Shown here: positions 1-11,562 of the stretch, piece after piece
How positions within the stretch are numbered: the first letter of the stretch is position 1
Layout: each line of letters begins with the position of its first letter
From: Dugong dugon
Lineage: Eukaryota; Chordata; Mammalia; Sirenia; Dugongidae
Assembly (NCBI GenBank): GCA_030035585.1
Contig: CM057476.1
Location: 23,358,501 to 23,422,500, forward strand
Direction: 5' to 3'
Length of the DNA stretch: 64,000 bases
Made by a program: the position numbers and the translations under genes
Notes under the pieces: model-generated
Seen by the model: only the letters and a program-made list of their open reading frames with translations
Databases searched by the model: none
Told to the model about the DNA's origin: nothing

Positions 1-35
1 GATCATTGTCATAGGAGGAAATAAAACGGGAATGA

Positions 36-105
36 AGGACTTAGCTCAGTGCAGGGAACGCAGTAAGTCCTCAATAAATGTTGGCTATTAAAAGAAAAAA
101 ATTCA
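36..105 (+). repeat. MIR 3' end fragment
   Basis: The stretch resembles the 3' part of a mammalian MIR SINE: a TAGCTCAGTG-like piece followed by AGTAAGTCCTCAATAAATGTTGG. It is short and diverged. Confidence 0.55.
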
Positions 106-579
106 TAGAACAAAATATATAAAAATAGAAGGAACAGAATAGGATAAATATATTTGACTGATGTAACAGTCAGTGTACAACACTGTTGAAGAGAAAAGTC
201 AGATTAGTAAACTTTCACATGGAAAAATCCTTAACTTTTTCTAGCAAATAAGAAAATGCCATTTAAAACCAACCTCTGTCAAAGTCTAAATAGAAATCTT
301 GGGCAAGCCCAGGTGGACCGGACCCTGGGGTGCTGGCATAGTAACTAGCCCAAGGTCCTTGGAGGGACCAGAGTCACAGGACCACACATGCTGCAACCTG
401 GCACTTCCATGTCAGGGTTTCTAGAACAAAAGTAAATGTCAGTCAGCACCAGAATGTGCTCTGCAGCACTCAGGTTAATATGAGGCATTTGAGTAAGCTT
501 CAGGGTCCAGTGGGGAGGGTGCATGGCTGGCAGGCTGGGTCTCAGAACTGAGTTCTCCTCCACTCGCCTCCCTTCCCAG

Positions 580-695
580 CCAAGCTCCAGGCTGCTGTGG
601 TGCTGAACCCTGGCTACTCCTCCATCCCACCTGTTTTCCAGCTCTGTCTGAACTGGAAGGGGGAGAAGACCAACAACAACGATGACAACATTCGG
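580..695 (+). CDS. THOC5: THOC5 antepenultimate coding exon
   Basis: This 116-base exon follows CCTTCCCAG and is followed by GTAAGG. It encodes [14 protein letters not shown] through [10 protein letters not shown] and ends on a codon boundary (CGG). It carries three adjacent Asn codons in NNNDD, near where I recall human NSNDD. Confidence 0.93.
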
Positions 696-3600
696 GTAAG
701 GCCTGGCTGGGGGTGGCGGGAAGAGCAGGAGGGCCTACTCAGGGACAGGGGCTGTGGCAGAACCTGCCGAAACTGAGGGCTTGGGCACTGGTTTAATTCC
801 CGGGACGGAGGGTCTTGTGGGATTTGTAGAATTTTCTGGAGGCATCATGGTGTAGTAGTGGGAAGAACCTAGACCCATCTCACCCACTTAACTAGCTTAG
901 GGTCCACAGGTTTCCCCATTTCTAAAATAGAGATAAAAGATTATTGTCTTGAGTTTCTTTGAAAATGTGAATAAACTCAAAAGTATTATAGAAGCACAGG
1001 AATGAGATGATGTGTGAGATCGTTGCAGCTGTTAATTATCATTATGCTTGTTGATTTGATTTGGTAGTGAGAGCCATGAAGCACATTTTTAACCCTAGCA
1101 CCATCTGACTCGGATCTTGAGATTCCTTGTCTATACCTCCATCTTGACATGAGAAGCAGAGAAAGTTACCAGCCAGAATCAGGAAAATCCTGTTGTCTTC
1201 TGCCAACCTGTCCGGCTTGATCTAGTGTGGCCAGCTCCTGTGGGGGCAGCAGACCCATGTCTGTGGAGGCCTCAGCCCCTGGGGATGAAGCCTGGCCAGT
1301 GTGGTCAGCACCCATTGGAGGACAGTGCTGAGATGCTGGCTTTCCCACCCACACAGGCCATGGAGAGCGAGGTCAACGTGTGCTATAAGGAGCTGTGCGG
1401 TGCCCGGCCCGGCCACCAGCTCTTGACCAATCAGCTGCAGCGCCTGTGCGTGCTGCTGGACGTCTACCTGGAGACTGAGAGCCACGATGACAGTGTGGAG
1501 GGGCCCAAGGAGTTTCCCCAGGAGAAGATGTGTCTGCGGCTTTTCAGGTGAGGGGCCGGGCTCTCATGGGACTTGGGGGCAGAGATCAGGGCTCAGTATA
1601 GAGGCATGCACTCTGTCAGAGGTGAGCCACTCCCCCATACGCTCATGTTTCCACATGCACTTGTCTGTTCACAGTAGAAATTAAAATCCTGCCGCCAGAT
1701 TTCCTGAGGAGAGCTTGTTCCCTCCTTCCTGAAACTTCCCCTGCAGCCCACCTTCTCCCCACCTGGATCAGCTGTTCTTCAAGAACAGGCCGTGCTCAGG
1801 GCAGTGTTTCTGGTCTCCACCCCTTGAAGGTGCAAGTGAGCAGCACTGGACCATGAACCAAGAAGAGGTGGCCAAACCTTACTTTCTGTAGTTTCTGTGG
1901 AAAACAGTAGGGTTTTGCTTGCTTTTTATTATCCAAATATGCTTTTTTACGCTATGCGCATCCCCACCAGCCCCCGGGGAGTCAGCTGTGGCCTTCCTAG
2001 GGAGAATTGCAGCTGCAGGCATTGAGTGGGGAGTTAGAGAAGGAGGCAGCTCCGAAGGGAGCCAGGTGCCGAGAACAGATCTCTGTTTTTGTTGCTTACC
2101 GGCCCTGTGACCTTGGAGAGCCACTTCATCTCAGCTACATGCTAGTTTCCTCAAAGCTGAAGTCAAAGTAATACTTTCTAGCTCACAAGGAATTAGAATT
2201 CGTCTGAAGCTTCTGGGGGTGCTTCCTGGTACGAGACAGATGTTCAGAAAGTACCAGCAAGTCCTAACTATTTGGTATGTGTAGCATCAGGGCTTATAGC
2301 ATTCTAGCAAGTTTCCTTTCTTTTTGCTCTTGGGTCCTTTCTTTCCCTTTTAGCTCCTATCTCTTAGTCTCGCTCTTAAAGAGTCAGTTTCAGAAACTCA
2401 GAGGAGTCCGTTGCTCAGACTCCGTTCTCTTCTGGGTGAGGGGTTGGAAGGAGCAGTGTTTATGGAGGGGGAAGGGCTACAATCTGTCTCTAATCAGGGC
2501 ATCTCTTGTTCCGTGTCAGTCTAAAAGGTGCCTTATCTTCCCCTAACCTTGTTCCCGGCTCCTGGATTTTGTCCCAGCATCCTCCCACCTCCGTCTGGCA
2601 CCTCCACCTGGCCTGGTTCATAGTGTTGTCAGATAATAACCAGCTCTGGCCCCATGTGGCTGCTAAGAGGTGGAGCTGTGCCTGGGTGCTGGTCCCTTCT
2701 AGCACTTCCTCTCTGTAGTGGGTATGGGTGAGACCTCAGCTCTTTCCACCCTCTCAGCCTGCTATAGCACATTTCCAGGTGAGAACTCTTGGCTCTCATG
2801 GTTGCCGAAGGATCCGCTTCCTGAGGTACTTTGTATGTTGCCCAGCTAAAGGTGTTCTTTCAGTGACTCAGAGCCAGTTATCTCCGTGGTATGAGATGTG
2901 AGGCTCTTGGCCTGGAGTCCAGCTGGTGACTGGGGTGACTCCAAGGGGCTGGAGTACAGCGTGGCTAGCCTGACTTTGCCCCTGTTTGGGCACCTCCGGC
3001 CTCTGGTCTCTCCATCTGTAGCAGGACTGAGCTTGCCCAGATGACTGTGTGCCCTCGTGGTGTTAGGAGGCATATGACACTGTCTTAGTCATCTAGTGCT
3101 GCTGTAAGAAATACTACACGTAGATGGTGGGAATTGTGGCCCAGCCAAATTGATACACACACATTTCTGGGGGGACATAATTCAATCCATGACAGACACC
3201 CTGGTTATAATCACGAGCTTTGGGGCTAGAAAGACCTGGGTTCAAATTCCAGCTTCTCCATATCCTGCGTGTGCATTTAGGATCTATTCACTTAGAGCCT
3301 CTGAGCTTCAGCTTCCTCATCTGTAAAGCAGCATCTGCCTCAAGTGTTGCTGGGAGGATGAAATTAAATGAGATTGAACATGTGAAGTGCCAAATACAGT
3401 GCTGGCAGAGTAAGCCCTCAACCACTGGTGCTAGAATAATAACTTCTGTTCTCCCCTCTTTACACTCCCCATCACACACACACACACAGACCTTATACAC
3501 ACACATGCACACATAAACACACACACATACTCATACCATATACATTTAAAGACGCATACGTACATATACACTCATACCATATACATATATACACACACAC

Positions 3601-4689
3601 ATAAACGCACAAATATTACTCATACCATGTACACTTAAAAACACGCATACATACACATAAACATATATGCTCATAACTATGTACACATACACGCATACAG
3701 TATACATACACACACACACACACACACACACACTCTCTCTCTCTCCCTCCCCACCCCTCCCCCCCCAAGACTCAGGATGTTGCCTCTGGTTATGGATTGT
3801 CAGCCTGTTAGCCATCACAGGCAGACAAAAGTGGGGGGAAAGGGCCTTTTTAGCTGGAAATGGATTCATCGTGGAGTTGTGGGAAGAAGGCCCTCTGTGG
3901 ATTTCTGCTTGGGGGCTCAGGATTACAACCGCATCTTCACAGCGGGGAGGCTTTGAACACAGGTCTTACCCTGCCCCCTCGACCATGGCTGTTGGCCCGT
4001 CTGTGGCTGACAGGCTTTGGCATCAGACCCGTTTTTGGATTTTGGCTCTGCCACTTCCTGGCTGCATAATGTTGGACAGACAGTTGACCTCCCTGAGCCT
4101 GTTCCTTCATTTGTAAGATCTGGAAGATGATACAGCTAGTCCCTAAGAGGTAGGAAGGACCCAGCACACAGCTCCTGGTAGGCAACTTAGGGCAGATTCT
4201 TTTCACTTCTAGACTCTGCCGGCATGACAGTCTCCTTAGACGGGGGTTGGGGGTGGGGTTCTAAAATGTTCTTTATTTTTTTTTATTACAAAAAATATGT
4301 TTGTTGTTAAACATTTAAACAGCAGTAAATAGTGCAAAAAGTGAGGGTGTCCATGCCCTGTCCCCAGAACTGCCCACTGTTGCAATGGCCCTTCCAGATA
4401 TGTGTTAATGCATTTACAAGCATAGGAATACGTTATTACAGAAATGGTATCACACCTGACATGTTGTTCTGCAGCCTTTTTTTTTTTTTTACAATTTTCT
4501 GTCATGTAACTCTACTTTTTTTTTTAATTTAAATAACTATATAACATTCCCTCGTGTGGATGAATCGTGAGTTATCAGTCAAGAGGGCCTGCTGTTAACT
4601 GCTTTCCCTTCTCCTGTTTCTCTAGGGGTCCCAGTAGGATGAAGCCATTTAAATATAACCATCCTCAAGGATTCTTCAGCCATCGCTGA
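580..4689 (+). CDS. THOC5: THOC5, C-terminal part (last three coding exons)
   Basis: THOC5 is a subunit of the nuclear THO complex, which joins TREX to couple transcription to mRNA export. Three exons on the + strand, at 580-695, 1357-1547 and 4626-4689, join in frame to give about 123 C-terminal residues. These include [20 protein letters not shown], then [27 protein letters not shown] and [11 protein letters not shown], and end with [16 protein letters not shown] and a TGA stop. I recognise these as the THOC5 C terminus (human protein about 680 residues). Acceptors are CCCAG, CACAG and TCTAG, and donors are GTAAGG and GTGAGG. The intron phases fit: the exon at 580 starts with two bases of a split codon, and AG|G spans the last junction. 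No stop or frameshift is visible, so this looks like a working gene whose 5' part lies left of the window. In human the next gene tail-to-tail is NEFH, and I do not see it here. Confidence 0.95.
850..1035 (+). repeat. MIR SINE
   Basis: A diverged MIR core is visible: GTGTAGTAGTGGGAAGAACC, then TTTCCCCATTTCTAAAATAGAGATAA and an ATGAGATGATG-like end. It lies in a THOC5 intron. Confidence 0.6.
1357..1547 (+). CDS. THOC5: THOC5 penultimate coding exon
   Basis: This 191-base exon sits between acceptor CACACAG and donor GTGAGG. It encodes [15 protein letters not shown] through MCLRLF and ends with two bases (AG) of the next Arg codon. An open frame also runs from an ATG at 1225 through the upstream intron into this exon, but that ATG is intronic and is not a start. 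Confidence 0.93.
3083..3198 (+). repeat. Ancient mammalian repeat fragment
   Basis: It contains GTCTTAGTCATCTAGTGCTGCTGTAAGAAA and GACATAATTCAATCCATGACAG, the two ends of a common old mammalian element with its middle deleted. A longer copy of the same family lies at 28.87-30.2 kb. I do not assign the family name. Confidence 0.5.
3205..3420 (+). repeat. MIR SINE
   Basis: Near full-length MIR pattern: GAGCTTTGGGGCTAGAAAG, TGGGTTCAAATTCCAGCTTC, CTTCCTCATCTGTAAAGC, GTTGCTGGGAGGATGAAATT and CAGTGCTGGCAGAGTAAG. Confidence 0.85.
3472..3750. repeat. CA/TACA microsatellite cluster
   Basis: Pure (CA)n runs at about 3474-3488 and 3705-3731 flank degenerate TACACA/CATACA units, followed by (CT)n and a C run to about 3770. 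Cysteine/valine- and threonine/histidine-rich open frames here are translations of this low-complexity DNA. Confidence 0.95.
4000..4145 (+). repeat. MIR SINE
   Basis: MIR core: TTTGGCATCAGACC, TTGGCTCTGCCACTTCCTGG, TGACCTCCCTGAGCCTG and TTCATTTGTAAGATCTGGAAGATGATA. Confidence 0.75.
4626..4689 (+). CDS. THOC5: THOC5 terminal coding exon
   Basis: After a polypyrimidine tract and TCTAG, the exon completes the split Arg codon and encodes [20 protein letters not shown] followed by TGA at 4687-4689. The intron before it is about 3.1 kb and holds a CA-rich microsatellite and MIR copies. Confidence 0.93.
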
Positions 4690-4835
4690 CCCCCGCTTGG
4701 TAGGCCACGGTTCCCCCAAGGCCCCACCCTGGCGCCTGCCACTCTACTCTGCTCTGGTCCACGTGTGGCTCTTGATAGTGTCCAAAGATAGGTTTTGTGC
4801 TTCCAGCCTATTAAAGTGTCACCTTACTAAGTGGC
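4690..4835 (+). terminator. THOC5: THOC5 3' UTR and polyadenylation signal
   Basis: The 3' UTR appears short, because an ATTAAA variant signal lies at 4810-4815, about 120 bases after the stop. A T/G-rich stretch (GGCTTTTGTCTTGTGG) follows and would suit the downstream element. The cleavage site, about 4830, is inferred. Confidence 0.6.
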
Positions 4836-5397
4836 TTTTGTCTTGTGGCTCCTTGGTGAGAGGGGCAGCTCTGCCCTCTAGAAGGGCAGGTGGGAGCCAG
4901 AGCACAGTGTGAACAGGCACCTGTGGACGAGCTTTCTCTAGGTGGCTGGGAAAGCCGAGGCACAAACAATGACTGTGCAGCGAGGTGCTGTCCTCTTGTC
5001 CACACACCATATTTGTTTCTGCTTTGGGGACCTCATTACCTCGGTATTTAGTACCCTAGTCCCTGCTGTTAAAAGGTTGCAGGCAAAGCCAAAGTCAGCC
5101 TAGCACGAAAATAAGTCACTTGTGAACTTCCCACATATTAAATTAATCCTTGATCAGCCTTCCCTCCTTACTTATCAGTCACTTAAGCCCTAGGGAGAAT
5201 AGGAAAGATCTAAAATCTTTACACAGTTATCTCCTTGATGATCCTCCTGCAAAAGTCAAACAAAATGAAGGATGCCATAGAGTGGTCTTGGGCAATTTTG
5301 TCAGAAAAGTTACACTCCGTCCTTCCCACTCTCCCAAAAATTAGTACTCAATTCTTTGTTCATTTCAAGAATTAAGATAGGAAAATAACATACCTTA
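4836..5397. other. Intergenic, no gene recognised
   Basis: DNA just downstream of THOC5. I see no repeat family, splice-flanked exon or RNA gene. Short open frames here show no family motif. Confidence 0.5.
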
Positions 5398-5605
5398 AGA
5401 ACGTTGTTGTTGCTATTGAGGTGATTCCGACTCACGGTGACCCCATGTGACAGAGTAGAACTTGCTCCATAGAGTTTTCAATGGCTGTGACCTTTCAGAG
5501 AAAGATTGCCAGGCTTTCTACTACTGAGTTGCCTCTGGGTGGGTTTGAACCACCAGCCCTTCTAGGTCAAGTGCTTAACCATTTGTGCCACCCAGGGACT
5601 CCTCA
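5398..5605 (-). repeat. AfroSINE-type SINE
   Basis: Read on the - strand it begins with a tRNA-like head (GAGTCCCTGGGTGGCACAAA) with a B-box GGTTCAAACCC-like motif. It ends in the body ACCGTGAGTCGGAATCACCT with a short AAC-type tail (GTTGTTGTTGC on +). Confidence 0.85.
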
Positions 5606-5617
5606 TCTTAAGAATAC

Positions 5618-5783
5618 CAAAAACCCAAACCCATGGCCGTAGAGTCAATTCCAATTCATAGCAACCCTATAGGACAGAGTAGAACTGCCCCATAGGGTTT
5701 CCAGGGAGCAGTTGGTGAATTCAAACTGCCTTCTTTTTGGTTAGTAGCCGAGCTCTTAACCACTGCACCATCACGGCTCCCAT
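5618..5783 (-). repeat. AfroSINE-type SINE
   Basis: Second SINE in the same orientation, carrying CCTATAGGACAGAGTAGAAC and GCCCCATAGGGTTTCCAGGG, with the tRNA-like head at its right end (GGAGCCGTGATGGTGCAGTG on -). It is separated from the previous SINE by a few bases. Confidence 0.88.
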
Positions 5784-6147
5784 CTTAAGAATAAAGATGT
5801 AAAAAGATTTAAGAGTTATTTACATAGTTGCAATTATAATTTAAAGCTCTTCAATACAAGATGAAATAAATTTTTATTTTTCAGGATATCCCCAAATTAT
5901 TTTTTTACCCACAATATACTGTGAAGCTTTGGTCTCCACTGTAAGAGTATTCACTTCAGATGAACTTTTCTGGTGCTGATTATCCTAGGATAGCATGGAC
6001 TTCTGGTATAAAAACTTCCTGGTAACAAGGGAGACTCTTGGCCCTGCCAGGACCCCTCGAGTCACTGTTAGATGACACCACTACCTGCGTCTCTCCTTCC
6101 CCTCCAACTGCATCATCCTTTTGAATTCCGGAGGGAGATACACTCCA

Positions 6148-6306
6148 GCCCAGAGGTTCTTAGACTTCACCGAGTGGGAGAGTCACCCACCTTGGGAGCT
6201 GATCAGAAACAGATTTCCAAGCCCCACTCCAAAATTCTCAGTTGACCTGGGATGGGCGAAGGATGTATTTTTAAGAAGCTCCCCAGGTGCAGCTTGTCCT
6301 AGTCTC
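6148..6306 (+). repeat. MER5-type hAT fragment
   Basis: The succession CCAGAGGTTCTTAGACTTCA, TTGGGAGCTGATCAGAAA, TTTCCAAGCCCCACTCC and TTTTTAAGAAGCTCCCCAGG matches the layout of MER5A/B non-autonomous hAT elements, diverged. Confidence 0.65.
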
Positions 6307-7358
6307 TCTGGAAGGCACTGTCTTGCCTCTCTGCTCATTTTTCTCGGTGACTCCTCAGATAATGGCAGAGCCAGATTCTCTGCCTGCATCGCCCCCTCCT
6401 TGTGTTTTCTGTACCTTGGGCAGCAGCAGAGTCTCTGGGGGCTTCTCTCTCCACATAGTGAGATCTCCTTGCCTTTTCCCTGACCTGTTTGCCTGGGACT
6501 TTGTCCCTGCTGTCACACCTTGGTCTGGCCACCTTCAGGCCTTGCATCTCACTGCCTGTGCTGAATAAGATTGAAATGGGACCTAAAAATAGCCTTTAAT
6601 GGGCCTGCATTGCAGCTTCTGAGTCTGTGCTTGGCTGGAAGGCAGCCAGACTGACTCAGCACAAAAGCTCATCTCCTGAAGCCAGGACTAGGTTGCAAAG
6701 AGGGTTTGTGAGCCCTGGCTGGAGGCTCTGCTTCATAGCAGGGTGTGTTGGAGCCGGTCATCTTCCAAAGAGATCTTCTCCTTTCCCGGGAGCCCATCTA
6801 AACAGAAGAACCCTCTTGGCCTTAGAGAAAAAGGTTTTTAAAAAAAAAGCCCATGACAATCTGGTCCCTTTAGGCTACTGAACTGGTCCCTTTGTTCTAC
6901 TGAACTGAGCTGTTTGTGCCTAGGGTGGGCAGATTGGGGGAGGGGCCCGATTTGGGAGGACCTTGAAGAGTCCTCCTCATTTGGAGGTGACCATGGACCG
7001 TCTTGCAGGTTGGACCCCGGGGCATATCCCAGACTGTAGCCCCTCACTGAACACCTCCCCACACCTGGGACTCAGCCCCCTCTTCCTTGTCTTTTAAAAG
7101 CTGCCATCCATATCCTTGATTTCTTGGTATCTTGTAGTCTCTCCCTTATTTTCTCCCCCACTTACCCTCTCCTAACGGTTTTCTCTACAAATAAGTCAAA
7201 AAGGACCTTTTCCTTTTAAGAGTGTTCCTGCTGATTGCTCTGGGGAAACAAGGCTAGGAAAAAACCTATCGATGGGAAAGAGCAGAGCTGCCTGACTCCC
7301 GGAGGAATTACTCTGTCTGTGTCCTCCGACTCTTCTTTCCCAGGTGTTCAGAGCCCTC
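6307..7358. other. Intergenic, mostly unique
   Basis: No gene or clear repeat recognised. The open frames here overlap on both strands with no conserved motif. Confidence 0.45.
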
Positions 7359-7612
7359 GCCGGTGAGAACAGGCGTTACCATCCATTTAGCATCTGTTTA
7401 GGTCAGGCACTGGACTAATCACAATTTTACATTCATTGTCCTATTTGATTCCAGTAGGCCTCCGAGGGGATGCCTTTCCTTTTTACAGATGAGGAAACCG
7501 AGGCTCAGAGGGTTTAAAGGACTTGTCCTTGCTCACACATTTCTTCGGCCACCCACTCAGGTCTTCAGACTGGGTCTGTCTGCCTCCAGGCTTTTTCTTT
7601 TCAGGAGAGTTA
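7359..7612 (-). repeat. MIR SINE (reverse)
   Basis: Reverse-oriented MIR with TTTTTACAGATGAGGAAACC, GAGGCTCAGAGGGTTTAAAG and a TTGCTCACAC-type motif. Confidence 0.8.
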
Positions 7613-8244
7613 ACTTCAGACACAAAGTACATTCAGGCTGGCAGTGGCACCCTTGTGGGTCATTCATTCATTTTACGGAAGAGGGCAGTCTGAGTGCAGC
7701 CTGATGCCTTTCCTGTAACCCATAAATGAACTTTGTGCTTAGGATCAGATGTGTCAGCCTGGTTTCTTGGATGGGATATGAGTGTGGGCTGATTCTGGAG
7801 CATCTCGACCCCAAACACGTTCTGTAGTAGACAGTGGTCTGTCAGTACAACCCTCCCCTTTTCGCCCTGAGCACATGTCAACATACCCAGGAACTGCTTT
7901 AAGCTAAGTGTGTGTGTTTATGGGACACCTGGCCAACCCCACTACTGTGTTTCTGGTGGGGAAGGAGTGGGGTCCTCCTGCAGTACAAGAAGGGTGCATA
8001 CAGACCATCGCCCTGCTTAGGCTGCAGGCCCTGGGGAGCCACCGGCCACGATTGAAGTTGATATTGCTCTGTCTCTTCTCTACGTAAGTAAAGCATCGTT
8101 CCATCCAGCTTGTGTCTGAGTCATGTCTTTCTTGGCAACTCTGACACCTGCTAACTATGGAGTGAGTTATAGCCTCTATGTAATGGGACTCCCCTGCTGG
8201 AAGTGGTAACAGGTGTTACTTACTCAACACATTTCAACAGAAGT

Positions 8245-8465
8245 ACTCCAAGAGTAACACGGTGGTCAGAGTTACAGCTTTGGCATCAGACTGACCCATG
8301 TGGGTCCTTGTTCTACTGCTGAACGGCTGCATGACCCTGAGCAAATTGCTTGACCCCCGAAGCCTCAGTGTCCTCATCTGTAAATGGGGATACCAGTGGA
8401 ACCTTCCTCGCTGGTGGTTGTGAGGATGAAGTACCACCTCTCAGCACAGTGCCAAGCGTTTAGTG
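8245..8465 (+). repeat. MIR SINE
   Basis: Full-length MIR pattern: AACACGGTGGTCAGAG, TTGGCATCAGACTGACCC, GCATGACCCTGAGCAAATTG, GTGTCCTCATCTGTAAATGG, GTTGTGAGGATGAAG and CAGCACAGTGCCAAGC. Confidence 0.9.
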
Positions 8466-9125
8466 CTGCTCAGCAGAGGGGAGTGGTTCTTGTACCTGCC
8501 CTCCAGGTTTCAGCCTGAAGAGAGGCCTCTTGGGTTAGGAATGCCTCTCCCGCCTGATCCCTCTGCCCCTACTGGAGGGTTCCCTGGAAGTCCAGTTTTC
8601 TGTGGCCTGGACCCTCCTTTCCAGTAGCCACGGCCAGTAGTCATTCACTAAGCTGGGTTCTGCCCTCAGGTGGAGCCAAGCTTTCATTATCTGTTGTTCA
8701 CGCTGGGCCACCCACAGCTCAGCCCACACCTGTTCCCTGGTGTTTGTGGGTCTGTATGTTGGTCCCCACCAGGGTGCCACCACGACTTCCCAGGCTTCCG
8801 CCACATCTTGACCAAGATCACTTTAACTTGGCTTTCTCACCCCGTCTCCAGGTGACATCAGTGGGGGAAGGAAGGCCCTACCTTGCTCATCTTTCAACCC
8901 TGCATCTCCACTGGGACCCTAAGGGTATATTTGTGGGATAAGTGAATGGATGGCAACTCCAAGATATTTCTTAAGTCTCACAAGTTGAAATGTAAAGTTC
9001 TCACAAAGGACCTAAAAACCTACTGCTCACCCATGTGCTGGAATGTAACAGCAGCTTGAGTAAAAATGTTGGGTGGTTTTGGTGGGGAGCCACTTTAAAA
9101 TCCCTAGTGAGGTCTTATTTCTCTA
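8466..9125. other. Intergenic, no gene recognised
   Basis: Unique-looking DNA between a MIR and an L1. I see no exon or regulatory signature that I can support. Confidence 0.4.
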
Positions 9126-10305
9126 GCTGTCACACAAAAAGACATATGTACACCCATGTTCATTGCAGCATTGTTCACAATAGCAAAAAGATGGAAACAA
9201 CCTAGGTGCCCATCAACAGATGAATGGATAACCAAACTATGGTACACACAATGGAGTACTATACAAAGAAAAAGAACAGTGATCTATCTGTGAAGCATCT
9301 CACAACATGGATGAATCTGGAGGGCATTGTGCTGAGTGAAGTAAGTCAATTACAGTAGGACAAATATTGTAGGAGACCACTATAAAAACTCATGAAAAGG
9401 TTTACTCATGAAAAGAATCTTTGATGGTTGTGCAGGGGGTGGGGATGGAAAAACACTAAGTAGACAATAGATAAGTGGTAACTTCGGTGAAAGGTAAGAC
9501 AGTACATAATACTGGGGAAGCCAGCACAACTTGTCCAAGGCAGGGTCATGGAAGCTTCATAGACACATCCAAACTGCTGAGGGACTGAAATGCTGGGCTG
9601 AGGGCTGTGAGGAGCATGGTCTTGGGGAACATTTAGCTCAATTGGCATAACATAGTTTATAAAGACAATGTTCTACATTCTACTTTGGTGAGTAGCGTCT
9701 GGGGTCTTAAAAGCTTGTGAGCAGCCATCTAAGATACTCCACGGGTCACACCCAGTCGGGAGCAAGGGAGAATGAAGAAAACGAAAGACACAAGGGAAAG
9801 ATTAGTCCAAAGGACTAATGGACCACAACTACCGCAGCCTCCACAAGACTGAGTCCAGCACGACTAGATGGTCCCTGGCTACCACCACTGACTGCTCTGA
9901 CAGGTATCACAGTAGAGGGTCCTGGACAGAGCTGGAGAAAAATGTAGAACAAAATTCTAACTCACAAAAAAAGACCAGACTTACTGGCCTGACAGAGACT
10001 GGAGAAACCCTGAGAGTATGGCCCCTGGACACATTTTCAGCTCAGTATTGAAGTCACTCCTGAGGTTCACCCTTCGGCCAAAGATGAGACTATAAAGGGG
10101 AACACGAGCCCGGGGGCAAGGACTAGAAGACAAGAGGGGACAGGAAAGCTGGTGATTGGGATCCCAAGGTCAAGAAGGGAGAGTGTTGACATGTCATGGG
10201 GTTGTTAACCAATGTCACAAAACAATATGTGTACTAATTGTTTAATGAGAAGCTAGTTCTGTAAACCTTCATCTAAAGTACAATGATAAAAAAAAAAAAG
10301 GAAAG
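9126..10305 (+). mobile_element. Afrotherian L1, 5'-truncated (ORF2 end plus 3' UTR)
   Basis: The 5' part encodes the C-terminal end of L1 ORF2 with defects (in KRWKQPRCPSTDEWI-type coding, TGGAAACAACCTAGGTGCCC and CCATCAACAGATGAATGGAT). A long 3' UTR follows, carrying AATGTTCTACATTCTACTTT, GGTCTTAAAAGCTTGTGAGC and CTGACAGAGACTGGAGAAAC. It ends in CTTCATCTAAAGTACAATGA plus an A run near 10,300. Five or more related 3' ends occur elsewhere in the window. Confidence 0.9.
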
Positions 10306-10690
10306 TTAATAATGAAAGTGTAGGTATCACAAAATGTTTGTATATATTGGACGTCCACCATGGTGATCTTAGTAATATCACTTACCTTAGGGAAACCATA
10401 AAAAGCAAACAAAAAACCAGGAAGTTAAAATCTTAAGGTTTTAATATCTGTGAAAGTAGCGTAAAGGGTTTCAAATAGCTTGTAGTCAATAATGCGGGCA
10501 ATCAGTGATCATGTATTCTCTTATGGAAAATCTTTAGCCAGAGAATACTTTGTGGGTCACAGAGGGCAGTAAACCCAAGGTCTGGTAGTTATTTATGAGC
10601 AGCTTAATTCTCTAAGAGTTTGGGCATTTTCAATCTTTCAGTTGTTAGACGCCAGCAAGTATTTTTACAGTAGTCACTAAGGGCAATTGA
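10306..10690. other. Intergenic stretch between two L1 fragments
   Basis: AT-rich DNA in which I recognise no gene. It may be diverged L1-derived sequence. Confidence 0.35.
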
Positions 10691-11160
10691 GAAAGGAGTG
10701 ACTTGTACATCAGTGTTCACTGCAGCTCTGTTCACAATAGCCCGCAGGTGGAAACAGCCTAAACATCCATCAGCAGCTGAATGGATAAGCAGAATGCAGT
10801 ATATATGGACAATGGAATATAATTCAGCCGTAAAGAGAAATGAATTCCTGATACATGCTACAACATGGATGAACCTTGAAAACAGTATGCCGAGTGTAAA
10901 AAGTCAGTCATAAAAGGAAAAATACTGTATGATTCCACTTACATGAATAGGCCAGTGTATAGAGACCTAAGTTTATTAGTGGTTACAGGGGTGGGAGGGA
11001 GGGCACTGATTTTCTGTTATTGGTGGTGGAATAAATTGGAGATGCATAGTGGTGATGGTTGCACATCATGAACGTAACCAGTGTCACTAAATTGTACATG
11101 AATTGGCAAATTTTTTTTAATATATATTTTTACCACAATAAAATGGTTTAAAGAAAAGGA
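10691..11160 (+). mobile_element. Older L1 3' end
   Basis: The ORF2 C terminus is readable (IARRWKQPKHPSAAEWI and YIWTMEYNSAVKRNEFL). It is followed by an old L1 3' UTR with TGATTCCACTTACATGAATA, TTACAGGGGTGGGAGGGAGG, TAAATTGTACATGAATTGGC and ACCACAATAAAATGGTTTAAAG. It is a different, older L1 subfamily from the one at 9.1 kb. A short GGAA-rich tail follows to about 11,195. Confidence 0.88.
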
Positions 11161-11562
11161 AGAAAGGAAAGGAGGGAGGGAAAAAGGGAGAAGTGAATGA
11201 ATGTAAAGTCAAATACCCAGTACTTCTCCTGGGATGTGGAAAGATTTCGATTATTTAAGTATGTTACTCTTGGAAATATTAGCGTTTTTAAAATGGCCTT
11301 CAATGCCTTATTCCAAATAACTGAGTAACTTTGGGAAGTTAAATCTAGTCAATGACTGTAGTGCTTTTTAATCAAAAGGGGAAAAGGGAGATTCAAATAA
11401 TAATAATAGCACCATAAGATAAATTAGCATAGATAATTCTAAGGTGTACTCCTACAAAAAAAAGCCTAATGTGGCACCTGCCTTGGGCAATACAGAAAAC
11501 TGGCAGATGCTTTGAAGTTAACTCTATTTCTTTTCACTTCATAGGAACAAATTCCACAGAAT

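Noticed and set aside
1225-1551. 108-codon frame taken as a THOC5 start
   Set aside because: The ATG lies in the intron. The true exon begins after CACAG at 1357, and the protein continues from upstream exons.
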